From Chitinophaga sp. (GTDB lineage Bacteria > Bacteroidota > Bacteroidia > Chitinophagales > Chitinophagaceae): a stretch of DNA of 64,000 nt. Location of the stretch: assembly GCF_019236475.1 (NCBI RefSeq), contig NZ_JAFAIX010000005.1, positions 124,001 to 188,000 on the forward strand. Reading direction: 5' to 3'. Positions within the stretch are counted from its first letter, which is position 1; each line of letters starts with the position of its first letter. A model generated the notes under the pieces. It searched no databases and was not told where the DNA came from. It saw only the letters and a program-made list of their open reading frames with translations. Both the position numbers and the translations under genes were made by a program. Below are positions 26,251 to 36,226 of this stretch, piece by piece.

Positions 26251-29200
26251 CTATTTGCTGCTAGCCAGATCTTTCTTAGAAGCAGCGAGTACATCGCTTT
26301 CGTTCGCCAGTTCATTTTTCTTGTCGAAGTCTACCAGTACTGGAGCCGCTACGAAGATAGAGGAGTAAGTACCGGTGATTACACCGATCAACATTGCGAA
26401 TGCAAAGCCACGGGTTACTTCACCACCGAAGATGAACAGGATCAAGATGGTCAGGAATACAGTCAGAGATGTCATCACTGTACGGCTGAGGGTATCGTTG
26501 ATCGCTTTATTGATAACAGTATCGCGGTCTCTACCATGTGCGCCGGTACGGAAGTATTCACGGATACGGTCGAACACGATAACGGTATCATTCATGGAGA
26601 ACCCGATAACGGTCAGGATAGCCGCGATGAAGTGCTGGTCAATTTCCAATGTGAATGGAACGAAGCTTCTGCACCAAGAGAATACTGCCAGGGTAACGAG
26701 TACGTCGTGCAGCAGGGAGAAGATAGTACCGATCGAATATTGCCATTTGCTGAAACGCAGCAGGATATACAGGAAGATTACTACGATAGACAGCACTGTT
26801 GCTTTTACCGCACCTGCACGCAGGTCATCGGAGATAGTTGGAGATACTGTCTGAGATCCAACGATATAACGAGAAGCGAATACTTCAGGTGTTACGTTCG
26901 TATTGTAGTATTTTTTCAGACCGTGGTACAGTTTATCTGTAACTTCTTTATCTACTTCAATGCTTTGTTCTTCGATTTTGTAAGCAGTAGTGATGTTCAA
27001 CTGGTTGGTGTTACCAATTGTTTTCACGTAAGGTTCAGAACCGAATTCTTGTTTCAGGGCTTCTCTTACATGGTCAGAGTTCATTGGGTGTTCGAAACGA
27101 ACGGTGAAGCTACGACCACCAGAGAAATCGATACCGTGATCGAAACCATGGAAGAAAGAAGAGATACCAGCTACCATTACGAATGCAGAGATCACGTAAG
27201 CGATTTTACGTTTACCAACGAAATCGAAAGCAGCGTGTTTGAATACTTTACGAGAAATTGGCGTGAAGTATTCGAAGTGTCTTTTCTTGTTAGTCCACCA
27301 GTCAGTAACCATACGGGAAACCAGGATACCGCAGAACAGGGACAGTAACAGACCGATGATCTGGGTAGTTGCGAAGCCCAGTACAGGACCGAGACCGAAG
27401 TAGAACAGGATACAAGCTGTCAGTAAGGAAGTTACGTGACCATCCAATACAGGAGCCAGTGATCTTTTGTAACCTTTTTCGATAGCGGATTGATAAGATT
27501 CACCGTGGGTGAGTTCGTCCTTGATTCTTTCGAAGATGATTACGTTTGTATCCACAGCCATACCGATAGTGAGTACCAGACCCGCGATACCAGCCATTGT
27601 GAGCGTAGCGCCCAGGGACGACAGGATACCGAAGGTAAACAGGAGGTTCAGGATCAGTGCGATATTCGCAACCCAACCAGCGCTGTTATAGTAAACCAGC
27701 ATCAGTACGAAGATGATAACAAAAGAGATCAGGAAGGATTTAGCACCAGCCGCGATGGATTCAGCACCCAGGGTTGGTCCTACGATTTGTTCCTGAACGA
27801 TTTTTGCAGGAGCAGGCATTTTACCTGATTTCAGGATATTAGCCAAGTCACCTGCTTCTTCTGGAGTGAAGCTACCAGTGATAGAAGAACGACCACCAGC
27901 GATTTCATTCTGGATAGAAGGAGCAGAATAAACGATGTTATCGAGTACTACCGCAACGTAGTTGAAGGTAGCAGGATTGTTATGATCGGTTGGAGCCAGT
28001 TCAGCAGTGAGTTTTCTCCACTCGTGTGCACCCTGGTTATCCATGGTCATGCTGATTTCAGGCTGGTTGTTCTGGTCAACGTCTTGGTGCGCTTCGATCA
28101 CTCTATCGCCACCAACGCGTGGAGCAGGGTTAGCTGGGTTTACTTTCAGGATATAAACTTCCAGCGGGCCGTGTTTATCAGTTTTGTTTTCAGGACCGAA
28201 AGCGAAAACGGCATCTTTAGGGAGAACCGCTTGTACTGCAGGCATCGCCAGGTAGCGACGGAAGGTAGCTGTATCTTTAGGCATCATGAAACCAACGCTA
28301 GGAGAAGGAACAATGTTATTGTTCTGATCCAGGCGAGGGAACAGGATGGTGAACAGCGGATTTTCTTTCTGTGCAGCTTTCAGTTTAGCATCTTTAGCAA
28401 TCAGACCGGTATCAGCTTTAGCGCCTTTACCAGAGTCTTTCTTAGCGAGGTAGTCGCTCAGACTGCCGTCTTTTGAAGTATCAGCAGGATTAGCTTTAGT
28501 GTTGGCAGCAGTAGTAGTAGCCGCTTTAGCGGTATCTACTTTTTCAGGAGCATTACCCAGAGAATTCTTAACCGCCTCGTTCATAGGGGTCAGAATGGTC
28601 TGGAATACTTCAGGGCTGTTTTTGTATACCTCTCTGAATTCCAGGTTAGCGGTAGCTTGCAGGTATTTACGAACGCGTTCAGCGTTGTCTACACCGGCCA
28701 GTTCTACAGAGATAAGACCTTTATTTTCATCCAGGCTGATATTTGGTTGTGCCACACCGAATTTATCAATACGTTTTTGCAGTACGATATAGGTATTTTT
28801 AATGGCAGCACGTGATTCTCTACGAATCATGTCCAGTACCTGCTGGTTGGAAGAGTTGAAATTGATATCTTTCTGATATGCGTTTGCGAAGATGTTCGCC
28901 AGTTTGCCCTCTGGAGCAACCTCCGCATAAGTTTGCCCGAACAAAGTAACAAAGTCTGTTTGGCTAGTTTTTCTTTTCTCTTTAGCCAGGTCCAGTGCTT
29001 TGTTGAAAGCTGGGTCTTTGGACTGACCGGATAAAGCGCGGATTACATCTTCAACGCTTACTTCCAGTACTACGTTCATACCACCCACGAGGTCCAGACC
29101 GAGGTTCAGTTCCTTTTCTTTCGCCTTGTTGTAGGTAACGTTCCATGGAAACCCTGCAATCTCTTTATTGCTGGTGCTATCCACGATCTCTTGTCTTCTT

Positions 29201-29421
29201 TGTTTTACAAAACCCTTCAGCGTATCAGAATAGAACCCCTGTAATGTAGAATCACCAGGATATTTCTTGTCGGCGGAGGGATATTCTTTGGCCACATCGG
29301 TTTCGGCCTGCTGCTCTATCTTCTTCTCATAGTTCCGCACCAAAAACGTGAAGGACAATTGGTACAAAGAGATAAGGATCAGTGCGATGGCAAAAAATCT
29401 TACCAGTCCTTTAAGTTGCAT
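26251..29421 (-). CDS. secDF: Protein translocase SecDF fusion
   Basis: SecD and SecF use the proton gradient to help pull preproteins across the inner membrane. Here both are one chain of 1056 residues with about 12 membrane helices. The SecD part has DLVGGMNVVLEVS near the start, a large periplasmic region with an Ala/Lys/Asp-rich insert near residues 300-350, and the GTIGPTLG-like QIVGPTLGAESI. The SecF part starts near YFTPISRKVFKHAAFDFVGK and has GIDFSGGRSF and GFSMNDTVIVFDRIRE. Start ATG 29421 is chosen because a TATCTTTG element sits at 29464-29471 and the membrane helix follows at once. Confidence 0.96.
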   Translation of the reverse strand: MQLKGLVRFFAIALILISLYQLSFTFLVRNYEKKIEQQAETDVAKEYPSADKKYPGDSTLQGFYSDTLKGFVKQRRQEIVDSTSNKEIAGFPWNVTYNKAKEKELNLGLDLVGGMNVVLEVSVEDVIRALSGQSKDPAFNKALDLAKEKRKTSQTDFVTLFGQTYAEVAPEGKLANIFANAYQKDINFNSSNQQVLDMIRRESRAAIKNTYIVLQKRIDKFGVAQPNISLDENKGLISVELAGVDNAERVRKYLQATANLEFREVYKNSPEVFQTILTPMNEAVKNSLGNAPEKVDTAKAATTTAANTKANPADTSKDGSLSDYLAKKDSGKGAKADTGLIAKDAKLKAAQKENPLFTILFPRLDQNNNIVPSPSVGFMMPKDTATFRRYLAMPAVQAVLPKDAVFAFGPENKTDKHGPLEVYILKVNPANPAPRVGGDRVIEAHQDVDQNNQPEISMTMDNQGAHEWRKLTAELAPTDHNNPATFNYVAVVLDNIVYSAPSIQNEIAGGRSSITGSFTPEEAGDLANILKSGKMPAPAKIVQEQIVGPTLGAESIAAGAKSFLISFVIIFVLMLVYYNSAGWVANIALILNLLFTFGILSSLGATLTMAGIAGLVLTIGMAVDTNVIIFERIKDELTHGESYQSAIEKGYKRSLAPVLDGHVTSLLTACILFYFGLGPVLGFATTQIIGLLLSLFCGILVSRMVTDWWTNKKRHFEYFTPISRKVFKHAAFDFVGKRKIAYVISAFVMVAGISSFFHGFDHGIDFSGGRSFTVRFEHPMNSDHVREALKQEFGSEPYVKTIGNTNQLNITTAYKIEEQSIEVDKEVTDKLYHGLKKYYNTNVTPEVFASRYIVGSQTVSPTISDDLRAGAVKATVLSIVVIFLYILLRFSKWQYSIGTIFSLLHDVLVTLAVFSWCRSFVPFTLEIDQHFIAAILTVIGFSMNDTVIVFDRIREYFRTGAHGRDRDTVINKAINDTLSRTVMTSLTVFLTILILFIFGGEVTRGFAFAMLIGVITGTYSSIFVAAPVLVDFDKKNELANESDVLAASKKDLASSK

Positions 29422-29463
29422 ATTGTTTGTTTCGGGTTTATAATAAAAAATTTTTAAGAGTTG

Positions 29464-29471
29464 CAAAGATA
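29464..29471 (-). promoter_or_regulatory. Promoter -7 element TATCTTTG for secDF
   Basis: On the minus strand this is a full TAnnTTTG match, 42 bp before the secDF start at 29421. It lies inside the longer open frame starting at 29466 and argues against that start. Confidence 0.6.
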
Positions 29472-29638
29472 GAATTTAAATTGATATATTAAAGCCCTTT
29501 CGAAAATAGGCGCAAATTAGCTACCGGCTTGTGTTTACGGGTATGTTGGCACAAAAAAATTACAAATCTGCGATTCTGGTTTCTATTGGAATTCAATATA
29601 TTTCCATTGCTTTACAGCGCGTTAATACCGACAAATAT

Positions 29639-30832
29639 ATGCAAACCCTTTATTATCGACCAATAGATAATTTCCGGGAATCCTGGTGGAGGCATAGAAA
29701 AGGTATACTGGAGGCTATTTTCAGCCAGGCAAAAGATTACCGGCTACAAATCATTTATACCCGGATTGACCGGAATGAACAGCAACGACCACTGTTCCGG
29801 GATTACCATTTCCAGACGGGCGGCTACTTCTACCCCGCTTCTACGGTCAAACTTCCTGCTGCCATCCTGGCGATGGAAAAGATTCGAGATTTAGATATTA
29901 ATAATTTAAATATACATACACCATTATATATTAATTCTATTCCAGGCGTCAATACCGGCGTGCAGCAAGACCATTCAGCGGCATCTGGACAGGCATCCAT
30001 TGCACACTATATCAAAAAAATATTCCTGATTAGTGATAACGACGCCTATAACCGCCTGTATGAGTTCATTGGCCAAGAGGCTTTTAATAGACGACTATGG
30101 GAAAACGGATACAGAGATGTGCAAATCCGGCATCGGGTAGGCCTCCCGCTGCACGAGGAAGCGAACCGGTATTCCAATGGCATGCAATTCAAACACCAGG
30201 ATCAGGTGATTTATGAGCAGCCTGATACCTGTAGCCAATTGGCCTTTGCCGCCAGAGAAGACCGCATCGGGAAAGCCTGGTATGACCATAAAGGCGTGTT
30301 ACAGGAAGGTCCGATGGACTTCTCCATCCGCAATCGGTTACCCTTGGCATCCCTCCATGAAATCATGCGCAGTATTTTTTTTCCGGAGGCTGTAACAAAT
30401 GAGCAACGTTACCGTTTAAATGAAAGTGATTATGATTTTTTGTATCGTTGTATGTCGCAATATCCTGCGGAATCAACCGATCCTGTATATGATCCACAAC
30501 AGTACCACCAGTCTTATGTAAAGTTCTTACTGTACGGAGGCAACAAACAAGCAAACATCCCGTCAGATATACGGATATTCAATAAGCCAGGTTGGGCATA
30601 TGGATTTTTGACGGACACTGCTTATATTGCTGACTTTAGAAATAATATTGAATTCCTCTTGTCAGCCACGGTCTATGTCAACAAGGATGGCATCTTAGGT
30701 GATGACCACCATTCATTTGAAAATATTGGAAAACCATTCCTACAGGCACTAGGAGCAATGATTTATGAGATGGAACTGGAAAGGCCGAGGAAAGTAATAC
30801 CAGACCTGAGCCGCTTTCAACCAAAGGTCTAA
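29639..30832 (+). CDS. Serine hydrolase, class A beta-lactamase-like fold
   Basis: The protein has the three landmarks of the beta-lactamase/transpeptidase fold: STVK (nucleophile Ser68 when counted from ATG 29639), SDN in FLISDNDAYNRLYE, and a KTG-like KPGWAYG near residue 320. Family members act in the periplasm on peptidoglycan-like or beta-lactam substrates. An unusual point is that no convincing signal peptide is seen. The frame stays open to GTG 29531, adding 36 residues with only a weak hydrophobic stretch, so the start is uncertain. The region before it contains the secDF promoter on the other strand. Confidence 0.75.
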   Translation: MQTLYYRPIDNFRESWWRHRKGILEAIFSQAKDYRLQIIYTRIDRNEQQRPLFRDYHFQTGGYFYPASTVKLPAAILAMEKIRDLDINNLNIHTPLYINSIPGVNTGVQQDHSAASGQASIAHYIKKIFLISDNDAYNRLYEFIGQEAFNRRLWENGYRDVQIRHRVGLPLHEEANRYSNGMQFKHQDQVIYEQPDTCSQLAFAAREDRIGKAWYDHKGVLQEGPMDFSIRNRLPLASLHEIMRSIFFPEAVTNEQRYRLNESDYDFLYRCMSQYPAESTDPVYDPQQYHQSYVKFLLYGGNKQANIPSDIRIFNKPGWAYGFLTDTAYIADFRNNIEFLLSATVYVNKDGILGDDHHSFENIGKPFLQALGAMIYEMELERPRKVIPDLSRFQPKV

Positions 30833-30884
30833 GTCGAGAACAACTGAAAAAAGATAAAAATTCATACAAAATAAAAACTGAGAG

Positions 30885-31598
30885 ATGCTAACTAAGAAAA
30901 TGCGTATCGGGGCTATTGTTATGCTCATAGCCACCACACTGGGGCTGACTTCCTGTCTGAAAAACAATGTAAACGTTGCCAACCAACGACCTACTTTTTG
31001 GATGATGTTAGCTAATACGTCTACCTATCCAGGTTCCATCAACCTGTATGAAAATGGAACTAAAAAGAACAAAACCGCACTCACGGGCCCTATCGGTTCT
31101 GCTTTCGGAAATTATGGCGGACAATACACTTACAAAGTGACTGACGGAACCTCTGATTCCGTGCTGACATCTTCTTCTGCCCAGTTGGATAGCCTGAAGT
31201 ACTATTCATTGTTCATCTACGGCATTAAGCCTATCAGATCCGCTATTGTTAGCACAGACCTGTCTAACTACAGTGCTACTGCAGTGAACTTCCGTTTCTA
31301 CAATATGTCTGAAAATGCGGGTCCTGTGGATATTTTCCTAGGTAGTAACAAAGTTGCCTCCAATGTAAACTTTGTGGGAGACAGCTTCGACCCTAGTCTG
31401 CAACTGCTGACCAACCTGGTGAACGTGACTTCTATTACTGTGAAAAAAGCAGGTAGCGACTCCGTTCTGGCCACCAATAATTCCCTCTCAGTAGGTTCTA
31501 TGACTACTGGTGCAGTGTATACCGGTTACCTGACTGGCAATGCTAACAGCACTGGTAATGACAAACTGAGCACCAACGTTATTTATGCGGCTTACTAA
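30885..31598 (+). CDS. DUF4397 lipoprotein
   Basis: The 237-residue lipoprotein has the lipobox GLTSC (Cys24). It continues with beta-rich sequence of the DUF4397 family, marked by VNFRFYNMSENAGPVDIFLG and NFVGDSFDPSLQLL. The two halves, about 40-130 and 135-237, look like related beta-sandwich repeats. Such proteins are common surface or periplasmic lipoproteins in Bacteroidota, with no known catalytic function. The gene starts 52 bp after the serine hydrolase and may share its transcript. Hairpin 31629-31654 follows. Confidence 0.82.
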   Translation: MLTKKMRIGAIVMLIATTLGLTSCLKNNVNVANQRPTFWMMLANTSTYPGSINLYENGTKKNKTALTGPIGSAFGNYGGQYTYKVTDGTSDSVLTSSSAQLDSLKYYSLFIYGIKPIRSAIVSTDLSNYSATAVNFRFYNMSENAGPVDIFLGSNKVASNVNFVGDSFDPSLQLLTNLVNVTSITVKKAGSDSVLATNNSLSVGSMTTGAVYTGYLTGNANSTGNDKLSTNVIYAAY

Positions 31599-31628
31599 GC
31601 CCTGAAAATATTGCTACCAGCAAACCTA

Positions 31629-31654
31629 GAATGGACCGGACATCCGGTCCATTC
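31629..31654 (+). terminator. Hairpin after the DUF4397 gene
   Basis: GAATGGACCGGA and its exact complement with only two unpaired central bases, 30 bp after the stop. The T tract is weak, so termination is likely but not certain. Confidence 0.6.
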
Positions 31655-31709
31655 TGCGTTTATACGGCACCTCCCAATATCTTTCGAAGATATTTTTCTT
31701 TTTTTTCTG

Positions 31710-31717
31710 TAGGTTTG
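31710..31717 (+). promoter_or_regulatory. Promoter -7 element TAGGTTTG
   Basis: A full TAnnTTTG match, 25 bp before the aminotransferase ATG at 31743. Confidence 0.55.
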
Positions 31718-31742
31718 CTCAGGTCAATCCTACATTTAGCTT

Positions 31743-32936
31743 ATGAATCAACTTGCAGAAAGGCTCTCTCGCATTTCAGAGCCGCAGACAATCAAAATGG
31801 CCAAGCTCGGACGTGAGCTGAAAGCCCAGGGAATAGACATTGTGGACCTTAGTATTGGAGAACCTGACTTTGATACGCCCGAACATATTCGCGCGGCTGC
31901 CAAGAAAGCCATCGACGAAGGATTTACCCATTATACACCAGTAGCTGGTATCGCTGACCTGCGTGCAGCTATTGTGCATAAATTGAAACGTGATAACGGT
32001 CTTGAATACACGCCAGAACAGATCGTAGTGACCACCGGCGCTAAACAAGCCTTAGCTAATGCTGTACTGGCATTGGTAAATCCTGGTGATGAGGTCATCA
32101 TCCCTACTCCATATTGGGTAACTTATTCCGAACAAGTGAAACTTTGCCAAGGCGAAGTAGTATTCGTACCCTCCAGCATTGAAAACAATTACAAGATAAC
32201 ACCTGCACAGTTGGAAGCGGCTATTACGCCAAAGACCAAGCTGTTTATGTTCTCGTCTCCCTGCAATCCTACCGGTTCTGTTTACTCAAAAGATGAACTG
32301 GCAGCACTGGCAGCAGTATTTGAAAAGCATCCTGAGATCTTCATCATTTCCGATGAGATTTACGAATATATCAACTACGTGGGCGCTCACGAAAGTATCG
32401 CTCAATTTGGTGACCTGAAAAATAGAACGATCATTATCAACGGCCTCAGTAAAGGATTTGCGATGACAGGCTGGCGCCTGGGTTACCTCGCTGCGCCACT
32501 GGAAATCGCTAAAGCCTGCGATAAAATCCAGAGCCAGTTTACCTCCGCTACCTGCTCCATTACCCAGAAAGCCGCTGTAACTGCCCTCACCGGCAGTCTC
32601 GACTCCGCTCATGAAATGGTAGCCGAGTTCAAAAAACGTCGGGAGTATATTCATGAGGCGCTGAAAGCCATCCCAGGACTGAAAGTGAATGATCCGGAAG
32701 GAGCGTTCTATATGTTCCCGGATGTTAGTGCCTACTTCAACAAATCCTTCGAAGGAGACATGATTAAAAATGCAGATGACCTTTGCATGTACCTCTTACA
32801 CCGTGCACATGTGTCTACCGTTACTGGTAGCGCCTTCCAGCAGCCTAATTGCATCCGTCTCTCCTACGCTACCTCCATGGACAAACTCCAGGCAGGCGCA
32901 GCGCGCATGAAGGAGTGGCTTGGCAAACTGAAATAA
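31743..32936 (+). CDS. PLP-dependent aminotransferase, aspartate type (class I)
   Basis: The 397-residue cytoplasmic enzyme belongs to subgroup I-gamma aspartate-type aminotransferases, which transfer the amino group of aspartate to 2-oxoglutarate. It has IDIVDLSIGEPDFDTP at 31-46, PYWVTYSE, CNPTGSVYS near 174-182, DEIYEYI near 204-210, the PLP lysine Lys237 in GLSKGFAMTGWRLGY, and the Arg of FQQPNCIRLSY-like IRLSY at the end. Its own promoter and ATG are clear. Other I-gamma members act on phenylalanine or prephenate, so the exact substrate is not proved. Confidence 0.92.
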   Translation: MNQLAERLSRISEPQTIKMAKLGRELKAQGIDIVDLSIGEPDFDTPEHIRAAAKKAIDEGFTHYTPVAGIADLRAAIVHKLKRDNGLEYTPEQIVVTTGAKQALANAVLALVNPGDEVIIPTPYWVTYSEQVKLCQGEVVFVPSSIENNYKITPAQLEAAITPKTKLFMFSSPCNPTGSVYSKDELAALAAVFEKHPEIFIISDEIYEYINYVGAHESIAQFGDLKNRTIIINGLSKGFAMTGWRLGYLAAPLEIAKACDKIQSQFTSATCSITQKAAVTALTGSLDSAHEMVAEFKKRREYIHEALKAIPGLKVNDPEGAFYMFPDVSAYFNKSFEGDMIKNADDLCMYLLHRAHVSTVTGSAFQQPNCIRLSYATSMDKLQAGAARMKEWLGKLK

Positions 32937-33040
32937 TCCTCGTTTTCCAATATGCTGGGGATTTTTTAATTTTCGGACTGTATAACAGCGAAAATTAAAA
33001 AATCCCTTTTTAGTGAATAGAGTTATATATAATTGTTTTC

Positions 33041-33048
33041 TATATTTG
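33041..33048 (+). promoter_or_regulatory. Promoter -7 element TATATTTG
   Basis: A full TAnnTTTG match, 24 bp before the ATG at 33073. Confidence 0.5.
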
Positions 33049-33072
33049 TATTTCAAAACCTGAATCAATACA

Positions 33073-33600
33073 ATGGATACGCAGAAATTACTGTATATCG
33101 TACTTGCCGCGGGAGCTATCTGGATGGTATACAGTACGGTTAAGGATATGATCAAGAAGAAACCTGCCCAGCCACTGGAGCCGGCTGTTGCGACCACCAG
33201 CGGCGAACGCAGTACCATTCTTCCCTTGCAGTTGCAGGCTTATGAAAGAATGGCGTTGTATGTAGACCGTATTGCGCCACAGAACTTGATCGGTCGTATC
33301 TACCAGCCAGGTATGAGTGCTGTAGACATGCAAATGGCCCTGGTACACCATATCAAGGCGGAATATGAACACAATGTAACACAGCAGATCTATGTATCCA
33401 GCCAAGCATGGGACGCCGTTAAAACCCTGAAAGATCAGACCATTACGGTCATCAACCAGGTGGCCATAGGTCTGGGCCCAGAAGCGCAGGCCATGGATCT
33501 CAACAAACATATCCTGGAAGTATTCGTGGAAGCAGGCGCCTCTCCCTCTGAGCTTGTAGCACAGATCATCAACGCAGAAGCAAAAAAAATTATGAAATAA
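33073..33600 (+). CDS. Membrane-anchored protein of unknown function
   Basis: The 175-residue product has one N-terminal membrane helix (LLYIVLAAGAIWMVYSTV, residues 6-23), then a basic KKK stop-transfer patch and a soluble, mostly helical domain facing the cytoplasm. The domain has LPLQLQAYERMALYVDRIAP and YEHNVTQQIYVSSQAWDAV, which I recall from a family restricted to Chitinophagaceae and relatives. No catalytic motif is seen. It is a single gene with its own promoter, convergent with the M23 peptidase gene. Confidence 0.75.
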   Translation: MDTQKLLYIVLAAGAIWMVYSTVKDMIKKKPAQPLEPAVATTSGERSTILPLQLQAYERMALYVDRIAPQNLIGRIYQPGMSAVDMQMALVHHIKAEYEHNVTQQIYVSSQAWDAVKTLKDQTITVINQVAIGLGPEAQAMDLNKHILEVFVEAGASPSELVAQIINAEAKKIMK

Positions 33601-33623
33601 GTGCGGTAATACTGCACACAACT

Positions 33624-33666
33624 GAAGGCTATCTGTTATGAATTACTTCATTCAACAGGTAGCCTT
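33624..33666. terminator. Hairpin straddling the M23 stop codon
   Basis: GAAGGCTATCTGTT (33624-33637) pairs with AACAGGTAGCCTTC (33653-33666), one G-T pair. It covers the last codons and stop of the minus-strand M23 gene and lies 23 bp past the plus-strand stop at 33600. T runs are lacking, so its role as a terminator is uncertain. Confidence 0.45.
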
Positions 33667-34609
33667 CTCCGTTGAAATGAATATACATCGGGCGACCCAA
33701 GTACCAGGGAATCCCCTCCTGGCGGCGATGTACCTGAATATGTAAATGCGGTTCTGTACTGAAGCCTGAATTCCCAATACAAGCCAGCGGCTGACCAGCC
33801 ACGACCTCCTGCCCATCCCGCACCAACACACTGTTCATCTGCAGATGTCCCATGAAAATATAAGTACTATCCGTTTCCAGCAGTACCTGATTCGTATTTT
33901 TAGGGCCCCTTTTCATATTGGGTGGAATATTGTCCGGATTGTTACTATAAGCCCTCACTATTCGACCGTTACACGGTGCATATAATGTATCGCCGAAAAT
34001 TTCGTAGTCAGACAACCGTTTTGAAAACACTTTGTCTGCCCGACCTCCATACTGGTTGAGTTTTACGATATCCATGGCATACACAGCCCCACGCAGACTA
34101 AAATGAAATACGTTAGTGGGTAAGCCTTTCCCACCCTGTAAGACGAAGTAATTACCTTTTTTAAACGGAAATGAAAGGCTCACTACATCGCTGCTACCGG
34201 TGGTGCCAGTAAAGTAAAGCACCGTCAGGCCCAGGAGGAGCATCGACATTAAAAGGTTGGCACGGAAACGCCAAGAGGCTGGTGCTACTGCGGCTTTGTT
34301 CTTCTTCCTAAAAATTCCAGTAAACAAAAACAACAGGGCGAGTATTCCAAACAAATAATTTGCATAAATACTGAGATAAACCCAGGTACCATAGAGATAA
34401 AGAAACAGACCAAGGGAAATGCCTGCTACCAGGTAACTATACGATACCCTCAGGGGACGGCTTCCCGCCTTCCATATCAGGCGCAGACTGACAAAAGCCA
34501 GTAATAAGGTCAACCCCAATAAGGCGTAGATAATCATAGACGAAGTTAACTTATCTGCAAATATCAATATTTTTCCCAGCCACGAAGTACCGTAATAATT
34601 ATGTAACAT
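33629..34609 (-). CDS. M23 (LytM) family metallopeptidase with membrane segments
   Basis: The 326-residue protein has about four membrane segments in the first 135 residues, with no cleavable signal, and then a LytM-type domain. In the domain, [13 protein letters not shown], the His of [10 protein letters not shown] and the HxH of EPHLHIQVH are clear. The first zinc ligand His of the usual HxxxD is replaced, giving AVYAMDI, so zinc binding may be altered, or this is one of the QRYAxD-type subgroups. It may act on peptidoglycan or be an inactive scaffold. It lies 21 bp from the divergent mutase gene. Confidence 0.82.
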   Translation of the reverse strand: MLHNYYGTSWLGKILIFADKLTSSMIIYALLGLTLLLAFVSLRLIWKAGSRPLRVSYSYLVAGISLGLFLYLYGTWVYLSIYANYLFGILALLFLFTGIFRKKNKAAVAPASWRFRANLLMSMLLLGLTVLYFTGTTGSSDVVSLSFPFKKGNYFVLQGGKGLPTNVFHFSLRGAVYAMDIVKLNQYGGRADKVFSKRLSDYEIFGDTLYAPCNGRIVRAYSNNPDNIPPNMKRGPKNTNQVLLETDSTYIFMGHLQMNSVLVRDGQEVVAGQPLACIGNSGFSTEPHLHIQVHRRQEGIPWYLGRPMYIHFNGEGYLLNEVIHNR

Positions 34610-34630
34610 TGCAATGATACTATAGTTAAG

Positions 34631-36178
34631 ATGGAAAAAAATATTCAGACCGATTCAGGCATCTCTATCGCACCGGTGTATACCCAGGAAGTGCCTATGC
34701 ACGAACTGCCGGGAGAATTCCCGTTTACTAGAGGTATACATGCTACCATGTACCGCGACAAGCTCTGGACAATGCGCCAGTATGCTGGCTTCAGCACTGC
34801 AGAAGCTTCTAACGCCAGATACCATTACCTGCTAAGTCAGGGTGTTATGGGACTTAGTGTGGCCTTTGATCTTCCCACACAAATTGGATATGACTCTGAT
34901 CATGCCATGTCAGAAGGAGAAGTAGGAAAAGTAGGAGTAGCCATCGATTCGCTGGAAGATATGGAGCGATTGTTCAAAGGAATTGAACTGGAAAAAATCT
35001 CTACATCTATGACCATCAATGCCACAGGCTTCATCCTGCTGGCACTCTATATCGCACTTGCTAAAAAACAAGGTGCAGATCTGAAGCAAATCTCAGGAAC
35101 GATACAAAACGATATATTGAAGGAATACGCCGCCAGAGGGACTTTCATCTACCCACCCAAACCTTCCATGCGTATAATCACAGATATCTTTGATTATTGT
35201 AGTCGGGAAGTACCTAAGTGGAATACCATTTCCATTTCTGGATATCACATTCGTGAAGCCGGTGCCAATGCAGTACAGGAGCTAGCTTTCACCCTTTCTA
35301 ACGGGAAGGCCTATCTGAAAGCTGCTATTGAAAAAGGCCTGAACATTAACGTATTTGCCAAACGCTTGTCGTTCTTCTTCAATGCACATAATCACCTCTT
35401 TGAAGAAGTGGCTAAATTCCGTGCTGCCAGACGTATGTGGGCACAGATCACTAAAGAACTGGGCGCTACGGATGCAAAGGCGCAGATGCTGCGATTCCAC
35501 ACACAAACGGGCGGCAGTACCCTCACTGCACAACAACCGTTGAACAATATAGTACGTGTAGCCGTGCAAACAATGGCTGCCACCTTGGGCGGTACCCAAT
35601 CCCTTCATACCAATGGCTATGATGAAGCCTTGTCTCTGCCAACAGAGGAAGCTGCCCGTATAGCCCTGCGTACACAACAGATCGTAGGTTTTGAAAGTGG
35701 CATTGCTGATACGGTAGATCCATTAGCCGGATCTTTTTATGTAGAAGCATTGACCAACGAAGTGGAAACCAAAGCCTGGGAACTGATTCAAAAAATCGAT
35801 GCCATGGGAGGCGCTGTTAGCGCAATCGAACAAGGGTTTGTGCAAGATGAAATCGCCAAGAGTGCTTACAGATACCAGAAAGAAATTGAGAACAATGAAA
35901 AAATAATAGTAGGCGTCAATAAATTTACCACGAAAGATGATACACCGCCGGAAGTATTCCGCGTGGATGACAGTATCCGGAAGGTACAGTCAGAACGCCT
36001 CGAAGATCTTCGCTCCCGTCGTAATAATGACGCTGTAAACGCTTTACTGACACGTATCCGCGCGGCTGCACACACAGATGAAAACCTGATGCCGCTCGTA
36101 GTGGAAGCAGTGGAAAATCTGGCTACGCTCGGCGAAATTGCAGATGCGTTACGCGCCGAATGGGGAGAATACCACTAA
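34631..36178 (+). CDS. Acyl-CoA mutase large subunit, methylmalonyl-CoA mutase family
   Basis: The enzyme class rearranges carbon skeletons with adenosylcobalamin. The 515-residue protein is the substrate-binding TIM-barrel domain only: [57 protein letters not shown] and [15 protein letters not shown] are all present. The chain ends at EWGEYH, before the B12-binding domain of full-length MutB. The Tyr in RQYAGF fits methylmalonyl-CoA, where isobutyryl- and 2-hydroxyisobutyryl-CoA mutases have Phe or Ile (from memory). A separate small cobalamin subunit would be needed, and none is nearby. Confidence 0.88.
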   Translation: MEKNIQTDSGISIAPVYTQEVPMHELPGEFPFTRGIHATMYRDKLWTMRQYAGFSTAEASNARYHYLLSQGVMGLSVAFDLPTQIGYDSDHAMSEGEVGKVGVAIDSLEDMERLFKGIELEKISTSMTINATGFILLALYIALAKKQGADLKQISGTIQNDILKEYAARGTFIYPPKPSMRIITDIFDYCSREVPKWNTISISGYHIREAGANAVQELAFTLSNGKAYLKAAIEKGLNINVFAKRLSFFFNAHNHLFEEVAKFRAARRMWAQITKELGATDAKAQMLRFHTQTGGSTLTAQQPLNNIVRVAVQTMAATLGGTQSLHTNGYDEALSLPTEEAARIALRTQQIVGFESGIADTVDPLAGSFYVEALTNEVETKAWELIQKIDAMGGAVSAIEQGFVQDEIAKSAYRYQKEIENNEKIIVGVNKFTTKDDTPPEVFRVDDSIRKVQSERLEDLRSRRNNDAVNALLTRIRAAAHTDENLMPLVVEAVENLATLGEIADALRAEWGEYH

Positions 36179-36226
36179 GGATAAAATATTTTAATATTAA
36201 CTTGCCAAAAAAATAACTGCATTACT

